A DNA stretch of 10,266 bases from positions 1 through 10,266 of the forward strand of contig JADFLK010000042.1 in the NCBI GenBank assembly GCA_022564455.1. The letters run 5' to 3'. Below the pieces are notes generated by a model that worked only from the letters and a program-made list of their open reading frames with translations, was not told the DNA's origin and did not search any database. Origin of the DNA: Bacteroidota bacterium (GTDB lineage Bacteria; Bacteroidota; Rhodothermia; Rhodothermales; Rubricoccaceae). A program made the translations under genes and the position numbers. Below are positions 1-6,024 of the stretch, piece by piece (positions within the stretch are counted from its first letter, which is position 1; every line of letters starts with the position of its first letter).

Positions 1-136
1 CTTGGCCCTGGGGCGCATCCCGGGATGGACGTTACAGTGCATGGAGCAGTACTCCGACAATATCCTCATCAGGCCCCTTACCGAGTACATCGGGCCCATG
101 GACCTGGATTACGTTCCCATAGAGGAGCGGGGCTGA
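1..136 (+). CDS. gltA: Citrate synthase family protein, C-terminal end (partial)
   Basis: Only the last 44 codons are present; the gene begins before the window and the frame starts at base 2. The peptide contains LGRIPGWTLQCMEQYSDN followed by ILIRPLTEYIGPMDLDYVPI. This matches the C-terminal pattern of citrate synthases: a small-residue/GW helix, an acidic dipeptide-N turn, then 'RP...Y.G'. The enzyme condenses oxaloacetate with acetyl-CoA at the entry to the TCA cycle. 2-methylcitrate synthase shares this C-terminus and cannot be excluded from so short a piece, so the symbol is tentative. The TGA stop is followed closely by a convincing rho-independent hairpin, which suggests that this transcription unit ends here and is separate from the pseudouridine synthase downstream. 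Confidence 0.72.
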   Translation, partial: LALGRIPGWTLQCMEQYSDNILIRPLTEYIGPMDLDYVPIEERG

Positions 137-161
137 GGCCCCGGCTTTACCCTGGCTGGAG

Positions 162-187
162 AAGGGGCCGTTAGGCCCCTTTTGATT
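162..187 (+). terminator. Rho-independent terminator after the citrate synthase gene
   Basis: A perfect 8-bp stem, AAGGGGCC (162-169) and GGCCCCTT (174-181), is closed by the tetraloop GTTA. It is followed by a T-rich tail, TTTTGATTT. The hairpin begins 26 bases after the stop codon at 136, where an intrinsic terminator is expected. The T tract is short and interrupted by GA, so efficiency may be moderate. Confidence 0.8.
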
Positions 188-264
188 TAGTGGGCCATGG
201 CTGAACTAACGACGGGGGAGGAGATTGGGAGGTGCCGGAAGCCTGTCGCGATTGCCTCTCGGAG

Positions 265-293
265 GTGATTACGTGATAGACGTGATTACGTGA
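265..293. repeat. Short direct repeat (GTGATTACGTGA x2) before the pseudouridine synthase gene
   Basis: The 12-mer GTGATTACGTGA occurs at 265-276 and again at 282-293. CGT trinucleotides lie at 272, 281 and 289, giving alternating spacings of 9 and 8 bp. One opposite-strand copy of the core (TTCACGTA) follows at about 320-327, just before the start codon. The exact reverse complement of the 12-mer also occurs beyond the other end of the next gene, at 1543-1554. Function is unknown. The position 45-75 bp upstream of a start codon would fit a regulatory array, but a neutral intergenic repeat is equally possible. Confidence 0.6.
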
Positions 294-338
294 GTCCAGT
301 CTGGGTACGTTATCAAGTGTTCACGTATTAATGCCACC

Positions 339-1412
339 ATGTCTGAACGCAAAATAGAAACCATTGTCGAAATCGAGGTACCGCCGGGGCAGGAGGGGGG
401 TATGCGGCTGGACCTTTACCTGACTGCGAAGATGGCTAACGTTACGCGGGCGAAGGTGCAACGGGGTATCCGTGACGGTAACGTGGACGTGAACGGGATT
501 ACACGGACAAAGGTCTCCCACGCCGTTCAGCCCGGCGACCGCATCGTGTGCCGCATCATGCGCCCACCGCCCATTGAGGTGGTTCCCGAAGATATCCCCC
601 TCAACGTGGTTTTCGAGGACGAGTGGTTACTGGTCGTCAACAAACCCGCCGGGATGGTCGTGCATCCGGCGTACGGGCACCGGTCGGGGACGCTGGTAAA
701 TGCGCTGCTCCACCACGTTGGCGGTAAGGCCATTAGCGCCGAGGCGCTGGAGGAGGATGCCGACGAAGATCAGGTAGGCCTCTCGACCGCTGCTGCTGCT
801 CCACGCTTCGACGGCGACCTCACCATCCGGCCGGGCCTCGTGCATCGGTTGGATAAGGACACGTCAGGATTGCTTGTCGTAGCGAAGGACGATTTCATTC
901 ATTCGCAGCTATCCAAACAGTTCATCAATCGAACCATAAGGCGTCGCTATCTCGCTATGGTGTGGGGAGTTCCAGATCCTGACGAGGATCGGATCGAGAC
1001 GTGGCTCGGGCGCAGTTCGAGAGACCGGAAGCGGGTGGCCGTTGTACCTGAAGAGCGCGGAAAGTGGGCCGCCACGAACTACGAAACCGTCGAGGCTTTT
1101 CAACACACAGCGCTGCTTGGGTTTAGGCTGGAGACCGGCCGGACGCACCAGATCCGCGTCCACGCCAAGCACATTGGCCACCCCATCCTCGGCGACACAA
1201 CGTACGGGGGAGAAGTCATCCGATCCGGCCCGGAGACGACAAAGCGGAAACAGTTTTTCCAAAACCTCTTCAAGCGGATGCCGCGGCAGGCGTTGCACGC
1301 ACATACACTCGGCTTCCACCATCCGAAGACCAGAGAAACGCTCGATTTCAAAGCCCCGCTGCCTGAAGACATGGCGTTCGTGCTGGAGCGGCTCCGTGCT
1401 GTGGAAGGGTGA
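339..1412 (+). CDS. rluD: RluD-family 23S rRNA pseudouridine synthase
   Basis: This protein isomerises specific uridines to pseudouridine in RNA; RluA/RluC/RluD family members act mainly on 23S rRNA. An S4 RNA-binding domain lies at residues ~22-70 (RLDLYLTAKMANVTRAKVQ). The catalytic PseudoU_synth_2 domain spans ~92-330 and carries motif II as GLVHRLDKDTSG (166-177), with D172 as the expected catalytic aspartate. RRRYLAMVWG (201-210), GRTHQIRVHAKHIGHP (267-282) and LHAHTLGFHHP (319-329) follow in the usual order. The order S4 then catalytic core is that of RluD, but RluC has the same layout, so the exact target site is not certain. At 357 aa it is slightly longer than typical (~325). The extra length is an Ala/acid-rich insert at ~129-160 and a basic stretch at ~298-315. 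The ATG at 339 is the only start that preserves the S4 domain; no Shine-Dalgarno is visible before it. A repeat array lies upstream and another downstream. Confidence 0.93.
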   Translation: MSERKIETIVEIEVPPGQEGGMRLDLYLTAKMANVTRAKVQRGIRDGNVDVNGITRTKVSHAVQPGDRIVCRIMRPPPIEVVPEDIPLNVVFEDEWLLVVNKPAGMVVHPAYGHRSGTLVNALLHHVGGKAISAEALEEDADEDQVGLSTAAAAPRFDGDLTIRPGLVHRLDKDTSGLLVVAKDDFIHSQLSKQFINRTIRRRYLAMVWGVPDPDEDRIETWLGRSSRDRKRVAVVPEERGKWAATNYETVEAFQHTALLGFRLETGRTHQIRVHAKHIGHPILGDTTYGGEVIRSGPETTKRKQFFQNLFKRMPRQALHAHTLGFHHPKTRETLDFKAPLPEDMAFVLERLRAVEG

Positions 1413-1485
1413 AGGATGAAGGGAAAAGGATTTTCTGGATTTGGAAGGTTGCAGATTTTAAGGTTGAAGATCGAGACTGGAAACT
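1411..1485. repeat. Degenerate 7-bp-period purine-rich array after rluD
   Basis: Starting at the rluD stop codon the sequence reads in heptads: GAAGGAT, GAAGGGA, AAAGGAT (1411-1431). After an interruption it continues as GAAGGTT, GCAGATT, TTAAGGT, TGAAGAT, CGAGACT, GGAAACT (1444-1485). In the second block every unit has A at position 3 and T at position 7. The first block reaches to the last base pairs of the rluD stop codon. I see no coding potential. The periodicity was read by eye. Confidence 0.5.
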
Positions 1486-1532
1486 CTGGCTCCTGGCCAC
1501 TGTCCTCGTCCTCCGGTCCTATGTTTTCTCCG

Positions 1533-1578
1533 ATCACGTGCATCACGTAATCACGTACATCACGTACTCACGCATCAC
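1533..1578. repeat. ATCACGTA(C) short tandem array before the EIIA gene
   Basis: Five copies of the core (A)TCACG run in tandem, with CG dinucleotides at 1537, 1546, 1554, 1563 and 1571, so the spacing alternates 9, 8, 9, 8. The exact 12-mer TCACGTAATCAC at 1543-1554 is the reverse complement of the repeat found twice upstream of rluD. The array ends about 35 bp before the next start codon. Together with the preceding heptad array it fills most of the 200-bp gap. Function is unknown. Confidence 0.65.
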
Positions 1579-1613
1579 CCTCCCTCTTATCTTCAGCGGC
1601 TCAACTCTTTCCG

Positions 1614-2108
1614 ATGGAATCTGTCGTGATCCCCACCAACACGCTCTCCATTTCCGGCCTGCTGGCTCCGGAGCGCATCCGCGTGGGGTTGGATGTGGAG
1701 ACCAGGGAAGACGCGATTGACGCCGTAGTTAATCTGCTGGGAGGGTGGCCGGAGGTGAATGATCTCGAGCAACTTCGCGAAGACGTGTTTGCCCGCGAGA
1801 GAGTCATGTCTACAGGTGTGGGCCGGGGATTGGCGCTACCCCATGCTCAAACGACTGCCGCTTCGGATACGCTCCTGGCGTTCGCCGTTACGAAGAAACC
1901 GGTGGATTTCGGCGCGTTGGATGGCGACCCTGTGCGGCTCATCCTGCTTCTCGTGGGCCCTGAGAAGGAGCGCGTCATGCACGTTCGACTGCTCGGACGG
2001 ATTTCGCGGATGATGAATGAGGCGGATTTCCGCTCGCGCTTGCTTGACGCAGAAAGTGAAGAGGAAGTCATTGATGTCTTCAGGAAGGCCGAGGAGGCGT
2101 ACGGCTGA
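1614..2108 (+). CDS. PTS EIIA type-2 domain protein (fructose/Ntr class)
   Basis: This 164-aa protein is a stand-alone phosphocarrier domain of the PTS EIIA fructose/mannitol/nitrogen family. Members accept a phosphoryl group on a histidine from HPr-type donors. They either pass it to a sugar permease or act as a regulator (PTS-Ntr). The active site is seen as GVGRGLALPHAQT, with H77 as the expected phosphorylated residue. It is preceded by the typical helix LREDVFARERVMSTG (54-68) and followed by the strand pattern LAFAVTKKPVDFGALDGDPVRLILLLVGPEKE (helix HVRLLGRISRMM after it). The full-length domain is present and no EIIB or EIIC domain is fused. No permease lies nearby, so a regulatory role is the more likely inference. 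The ATG at 1614 starts the family's usual N-terminal region. hisS follows after a 53-bp gap and may be co-transcribed. Confidence 0.9.
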   Translation: MESVVIPTNTLSISGLLAPERIRVGLDVETREDAIDAVVNLLGGWPEVNDLEQLREDVFARERVMSTGVGRGLALPHAQTTAASDTLLAFAVTKKPVDFGALDGDPVRLILLLVGPEKERVMHVRLLGRISRMMNEADFRSRLLDAESEEEVIDVFRKAEEAYG

Positions 2109-2161
2109 TTGTAACGCGCTTGGGTGATTCGGTCGCCTCAGGCTCCTCGCACAGATTGCTC

Positions 2162-3463
2162 ATGTTTCAGACCATTCGCGGAACATTCGACATTCTCCCC
2201 GACACACAGGATTCGGGGAAGCAGTTTGTGCCCGGAAGTGCGATCTGGCGGCATGTGGAGGCGCGCGTTCACGAGGTGATGGCGCGGTTCGGCTTTGAAG
2301 AAATACGCACGCCGATTCTGGAGCCGCTCGGCCTCATTGCTCGCGGTGTAGGACAAACGACCGACATCGTTCAAAAGGAAATGTTTGTCGTGCAGCGTGG
2401 CGATGAGGAATATGTTCTCCGCCCCGAGGTGACGGCTCCCGTGATGCGCTCGTACCTCCAGCATAGCCTCGGCCAGCGCGGAGGGGCGCAGCGGCTCTAC
2501 TACGTCGGGCCGTGTTTCCGTGCCGAGCGTCCACAGAAGGGCCGTTTTCGGCAGTTTCACCAGTTTGGGGTTGAACTGATCGGCGCCGACGGCCCGATGG
2601 CAGATGCCGAGGCCATCGCGTGCCTGCGTGCCGTTTACGATGGGTTTGGAATAACCGGTACACGGCTTCGCATCAACTCGCTCGGCGACGCGGATTCGCG
2701 GCCGCGGTACCGGGACGCGCTCAAGAAATATTTCGAGCCCTTCCGCGACCGGCTCTCAGAAACCAGCATCCAACGCCTCGAAACCAATCCCCTTCGCATC
2801 CTCGATACCAAGAACGAGGACGAACGTGCGCTCCTCGCCGACGCGCCGCGCATCACCGAGTTTCTGAGCGACGAAGCCCGCGCCCACTTCGACGCGGTGA
2901 AGCAGTATCTCGATTTGCTCGGTATCCCGTACACAGAAGACCCACTGCTCGTCCGCGGCCTCGACTACTACAACGGCGTGGTGTTCGAGTTGGAATCGGA
3001 CGACGTGGGCTCGCAAAGCGCCCTCGCGGCCGGCGGCCGGTACGATGGGCTGGCGGTGTCGGTGGGAGGGAAGCAGCCCGTGCCTGCCGTGGGCTGGGCG
3101 GCCGGGATCGAGCGGCTGTTCCTCGCGCTGCAGGCCGGCGGCCATCAGTTCCCCGAGCCTGTGCGCCCAGACGCCTACCTCGTGGCGCTCGGCACGGAGG
3201 CTCAGAACTGGACGTTTGCCGAGGCCCAGCGTTTGCGGGCAGCAGGGCTCCGCGTCGAATACGATCTCCTTGGCCGCTCTATGAAAGCGCAAATGAAAGA
3301 AGCCAATCGCCAACGCGCCCGATTCGCGGTGATCGTCGGCGAGAATGAACTGGCTTCCGGCAGAGCAACCGTCCGTGATCTCGATTCTTCGGAGCAGCGC
3401 GAGGTTGCGTTCGACAAGTTGATCAATGCTTTACATCGTCCACTAGAACAGCCTTTGCCTTAG
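2162..3463 (+). CDS. hisS: Histidyl-tRNA synthetase
   Basis: This class II aminoacyl-tRNA synthetase charges tRNA-His with histidine using ATP. The sequence begins MFQTIRGTFDILP, the canonical HisRS N-terminus. I therefore use the ATG at 2162 (433 aa) and not the TTG at 2120, which would add 14 residues without family resemblance. Motif 1 lies around residues 45-75. Motif 2 is FRAERPQKGRFRQFHQFG (119-136). The HisRS signature LVRGLDYYNG (263-272) contains R265, equivalent to the catalytic arginine. AAGGRYDGL (289-297) and motif 3 GWAAGIERLF (311-320) follow. The anticodon-binding domain fills ~335-433, including DLLGRSMKAQMKEANR. Length and motif order are normal for the family and nothing is missing. 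No strong ribosome-binding site is visible. A heptad array follows directly after the stop codon. Confidence 0.97.
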   Translation: MFQTIRGTFDILPDTQDSGKQFVPGSAIWRHVEARVHEVMARFGFEEIRTPILEPLGLIARGVGQTTDIVQKEMFVVQRGDEEYVLRPEVTAPVMRSYLQHSLGQRGGAQRLYYVGPCFRAERPQKGRFRQFHQFGVELIGADGPMADAEAIACLRAVYDGFGITGTRLRINSLGDADSRPRYRDALKKYFEPFRDRLSETSIQRLETNPLRILDTKNEDERALLADAPRITEFLSDEARAHFDAVKQYLDLLGIPYTEDPLLVRGLDYYNGVVFELESDDVGSQSALAAGGRYDGLAVSVGGKQPVPAVGWAAGIERLFLALQAGGHQFPEPVRPDAYLVALGTEAQNWTFAEAQRLRAAGLRVEYDLLGRSMKAQMKEANRQRARFAVIVGENELASGRATVRDLDSSEQREVAFDKLINALHRPLEQPLP

Positions 3464-3465
3464 GT

Positions 3466-3527
3466 CGTATCGCGTGGTGCGTATTGCGTAAGGGCTCCGT
3501 TGACTGAGATACGCAACACGAACTACG
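3466..3527. repeat. Inverted heptad array between hisS and lgt
   Basis: Four consecutive heptads start with CGT: CGTATCG (3466), CGTGGTG (3473), CGTATTG (3480) and CGTAAGG (3487). After a 13-bp spacer (3494-3506) three heptads end with ACG: AGATACG (3507), CAACACG (3514) and AACTACG (3521). CGTnnnn and nnnnACG are reverse complements, so the two blocks form one dyad that could fold as a long imperfect hairpin in the transcript. The array sits between the hisS stop and the lgt start, ending 10 bp before the lgt ATG. It may be a terminator-like or regulatory element, but there is no T tract. Confidence 0.6.
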
Positions 3528-3537
3528 CACTAGCTCT

Positions 3538-4542
3538 ATGTACCCACGCCTCACCGACCTCTTCCAGGACCTCTTCGGCTTCAGCCTGCCGCTGCCGATC
3601 TATTCGTTCGGCTTCATGGTGGCTACGGCCATTGTGGTTGCTGCCGTTCTCACGAAGCGTGAGTTCGACAGGATGTACGGCCTTGGCCAGTTAAGGGCTG
3701 TCCAGATTAAGGAGAAGGACAAAAAAGGGCGCGAGAGGATGGTCTCGACAAGCCCTTCTGCGCTCGTTTGGACGATGATGCTCATTTCTGCCGGCGTCGG
3801 CATCGCGGGCTCCAAGCTGTTCCACATCATCGACCACTGGGATCGCTTCGTGGCCGATCCGATGGGGCTGATCTTCAACCCCGCGGGCCTCACGTTCTAC
3901 GGCGGCCTTATTAGCGCGGCAATAGCCCTCGCCGTCTACACGCGCAAGAAAGGGCTCCCGTTCTTTCGCGTCGCCGACGGCCTCGCGCCAGGGCTTATCC
4001 TTGGCTATGGGATCGGGCGCATCGGTTGCTACCTGGCCGGTGACGGCGACTGGGGGACGTGCTCGGCGCTTTCGCAGAAGCCAGGCTGGCTACCAGATTT
4101 CCTCTGGAGTGAGACCTTCCCACGAAATATTTTGGAGGTGGATGTCACCACGTGGGTTCCTGCTGGGGGTCGTGCCTGCGAGCTTCCGCCGGAAATCGTA
4201 ACGGGCGCCTATCCGACCATGCTCTACGAGACGATGATGGCCATCGTCATCTTCGCCATTCTGTGGGCCATTCGGAAGCATCCATTCAAAGCGGGCTGGC
4301 TATTCTCATTGTACCTCGTCTTCAACGGTATTGAGCGGTTCCTGATCGAGATCATCCGCCTGAACCCGCAGTATGCGCTCGGGTTCACGCAGGCGCAACT
4401 CATAGCCATCGTCCTGATGCTCGTAGGGCTGGCCGGTCTTGCAATAGCCGGCCGAAAGCAGCCATTTGCTGCAGAGAAGGAGGCAGATAAAAAAGCAGAG
4501 AAGGCACGGCCGGAACCGAAGGCATCCCCCGATCAGGATTAA
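3538..4542 (+). CDS. lgt: Prolipoprotein diacylglyceryl transferase
   Basis: This inner-membrane enzyme transfers diacylglyceryl from phosphatidylglycerol to the lipobox cysteine of prolipoproteins, the first step of bacterial lipoprotein maturation. About seven hydrophobic segments are visible: ~18-38, 75-97, 117-134, 150-167, 228-245, 253-272 and 284-304. Family motifs include LTFYGGL (118-124), GYGIGRIGCYLAGDGDWG (156-173) with R161, YPTMLYE (225-231) and FNGIERFLIEIIR (262-274). The GRIGCYLAGDGDWG form, and Tyr in place of the His of the FHGGL motif seen in the E. coli enzyme, are typical of Bacteroidota-type Lgt as I recall it. At 334 aa it is longer than the ~290-aa E. coli protein. The additions are a charged cytoplasmic loop at ~52-75, a loop at ~174-220, and a Lys/Glu/Pro-rich C-terminal tail after ~305. 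The M16 homologue starts 33 bp downstream and is probably in the same transcript. Confidence 0.95.
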   Translation: MYPRLTDLFQDLFGFSLPLPIYSFGFMVATAIVVAAVLTKREFDRMYGLGQLRAVQIKEKDKKGRERMVSTSPSALVWTMMLISAGVGIAGSKLFHIIDHWDRFVADPMGLIFNPAGLTFYGGLISAAIALAVYTRKKGLPFFRVADGLAPGLILGYGIGRIGCYLAGDGDWGTCSALSQKPGWLPDFLWSETFPRNILEVDVTTWVPAGGRACELPPEIVTGAYPTMLYETMMAIVIFAILWAIRKHPFKAGWLFSLYLVFNGIERFLIEIIRLNPQYALGFTQAQLIAIVLMLVGLAGLAIAGRKQPFAAEKEADKKAEKARPEPKASPDQD

Positions 4543-4575
4543 CCGATTCAACCCCGGCAACATGGACGTAGCCAT

Positions 4576-5856
4576 ATGAACGTAACCGAAATCGAAACGC
4601 TCGCCGAGCGCACGCTGGAGGCCGAAGTCGGCGGCGCGAGGCTTTGGATGATCCCGACTGAAGTCCGCGATGTGGTGTCGTTTCGCGGATCATTCCAAAC
4701 GGCGCCGGACCTGACGACCGACGACGACCTAGCGCAACACCTCGTTGCCGACCTGCTCGACAAGGGCACCCAGCACCGCGACCGCTTTGCCATCGCTGAG
4801 GCGCTCGAAGGCCGTGGAGCGCAGTTGTTCTTCTACCCGGATACGCTCCGCATTGGCTTCTCCGGGAAGGTTCTGAAAGAGGACCTCCCCGACGTACTGG
4901 CCATTCTCGCCGAGCAACTCCGCGAGCCTTTGCTTGACCCGGACGAGTTCGACAAGGAGCAGGCGAAAGCCATTGCAGGTGTTAGGCACGCGATGGATTC
5001 AACGGCTGCGCAGGCTTCAGGTGCGCTCAAGCGTCATCTTTTCGGCACGGACCACCCGAACCACGTGCGTTCTCTGGAGGAAGAACTTGCCGAGCTTGAA
5101 GGGCTCACCGTTGAGCAGATCAAAGACTACCACGCAGCGCATTTCGGCTCTGATGGGTTGGAGATCACGTTTGCCGGAGATCTCGACGCTGATATTGTGA
5201 CAGAAGCAGTCCGGGCTCATCTTGGCGATTGGCCGGCACATGGGCTTGCCGCGAAGTTTGCACCTGATGCGGAGACGGTCACTCCCGCCCGCGAGAGCGT
5301 GTCCATGGCCGAGAAGCAGAATTTGGATGTGCGGTTGGGCCACATTCTCAACCTGCGCCGTGACGACGACGATTTTCTGGCCCTTTATGTGGGCAACAAC
5401 GTGCTAGGGGGTAACTTCTCGGCGCGGCTGATGCAGATTGTCCGGGATGAGATGGGGTTGACGTACGGTATCGGATCATCGCTGGCCGGCATCGCTATCG
5501 AGCACACCGGCTACTGGCGCATTGATGTCTCGCTTTCCTCGGAGAACCTCAAGCGCGGCATCAAGGCCACGCTTGAGGTCGTTCGCGATTTCGTTTCCAG
5601 CGGTATCACGGCAGATGAGTTGGACGAGAAAAAGGCCACGATTGCCGGAAGCCATGTGGTTGGCCTTGCTACTACGGGCGGGCTGGCGGCGCGGCTTCTC
5701 GTCAATGCCGAGCGTGGGTTTCCCGTCTCCTATCTCGACGAGTACCCGGAACGGGTCAAGGCTCTCTCGCTAGAAGAGGTCAACGAAGCGATTGAGAACT
5801 ACCTCAAGCCGGAGGCGCTGAGTACCGCCGTGGCCGGAACGATGCCGGAGGAGTAG
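4576..5856 (+). CDS. M16 family peptidase homologue, apparently non-catalytic
   Basis: This 426-aa protein has the two-domain layout of M16 (insulinase/pitrilysin/processing-peptidase) subunits. The N-terminal M16 domain covers ~10-160 and the M16_C domain ~175-360. The zinc motif HxxEH, expected in the segment aligned by its 'KGT..R' landmark, reads HLVAD (55-59) ahead of LLDKGTQHRD. The catalytic Glu and second His are therefore replaced by Ala and Asp, and the third Glu ligand is not evident around 128-136. In contrast the R/Y pair typical of the partner subunit is present in LMQIVRDEMGLTYGIGSS, as R290 and Y297. By analogy with M16B heterodimers and mitochondrial alpha-MPP this should be a substrate-binding, non-catalytic subunit. 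No catalytic partner gene is in the window. No clear signal peptide is seen. The nearby ATG at 4561 reaches a stop after five codons, so 4576 is the start. The gene follows lgt closely. Confidence 0.85.
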   Translation: MNVTEIETLAERTLEAEVGGARLWMIPTEVRDVVSFRGSFQTAPDLTTDDDLAQHLVADLLDKGTQHRDRFAIAEALEGRGAQLFFYPDTLRIGFSGKVLKEDLPDVLAILAEQLREPLLDPDEFDKEQAKAIAGVRHAMDSTAAQASGALKRHLFGTDHPNHVRSLEEELAELEGLTVEQIKDYHAAHFGSDGLEITFAGDLDADIVTEAVRAHLGDWPAHGLAAKFAPDAETVTPARESVSMAEKQNLDVRLGHILNLRRDDDDFLALYVGNNVLGGNFSARLMQIVRDEMGLTYGIGSSLAGIAIEHTGYWRIDVSLSSENLKRGIKATLEVVRDFVSSGITADELDEKKATIAGSHVVGLATTGGLAARLLVNAERGFPVSYLDEYPERVKALSLEEVNEAIENYLKPEALSTAVAGTMPEE

Positions 5857-5859
5857 CCT

Positions 5860-6023
5860 AGGGCCTGCTGACAGTTAGCGCGTGAGGTCAATTCCAGGAC
5901 AGTTTAAGGCTGTTTCGAGGTGCACGAGGAGGTCGGGGCACTAGTCCCGGACGACGAGTGTGACACCGAAACGGACCAGAATGGCCCGAAGTGGCCCACT
6001 GCGATTGAGTGTTAGCAGGCCCT
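5860..6023. mobile_element. MITE-like element or IS remnant with terminal inverted repeats
   Basis: The gap between two convergent genes is almost exactly filled by a 164-bp segment. It opens with AGGGCCTGCTGACA (5860-5873), and its other end reads, on the opposite strand, AGGGCCTGCTAACA (6023 to 6010). These agree at 13 of 14 positions, with weaker similarity further in. No ORF for a transposase lies inside. Internal short palindromic and repeated words (ACTAGT; TGGCCC twice near 5985-5998) are seen. I find no obvious target-site duplication in the flanks, so an old or decayed insertion is likely. The right end runs into TTTT and the stop codon of the PspC gene. A long-loop bidirectional terminator is an alternative reading of the inverted repeat. 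I do not recognise the family. Confidence 0.5.
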
Positions 6024-6024
6024 T

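Noticed and set aside
909..1322. 137-aa antisense ORF within rluD
   Set aside because: It lies fully inside an intact, well-conserved gene and shows no family resemblance.
265..1578. CRISPR-like array from the repeated ATCACGT units
   Set aside because: Units are 8-9 bp with no unique spacers of CRISPR length, and no cas genes are present.
2120..2161. TTG-initiated N-terminal extension of hisS
   Set aside because: The 14 extra residues have no HisRS similarity; MFQTIRGTFDILP at 2162 is the canonical N-terminus.
2620..3348. 242-aa + strand ORF, Arg/Pro/Ala-rich
   Set aside because: It is an out-of-frame shadow of hisS with low-complexity composition and no recognisable domain.
4561..4578. 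Five-codon ORF ATGGACGTAGCCATATGA overlapping the M16 start
   Set aside because: It could be a leader peptide coupled to the M16 gene, but it is too short to distinguish from chance.
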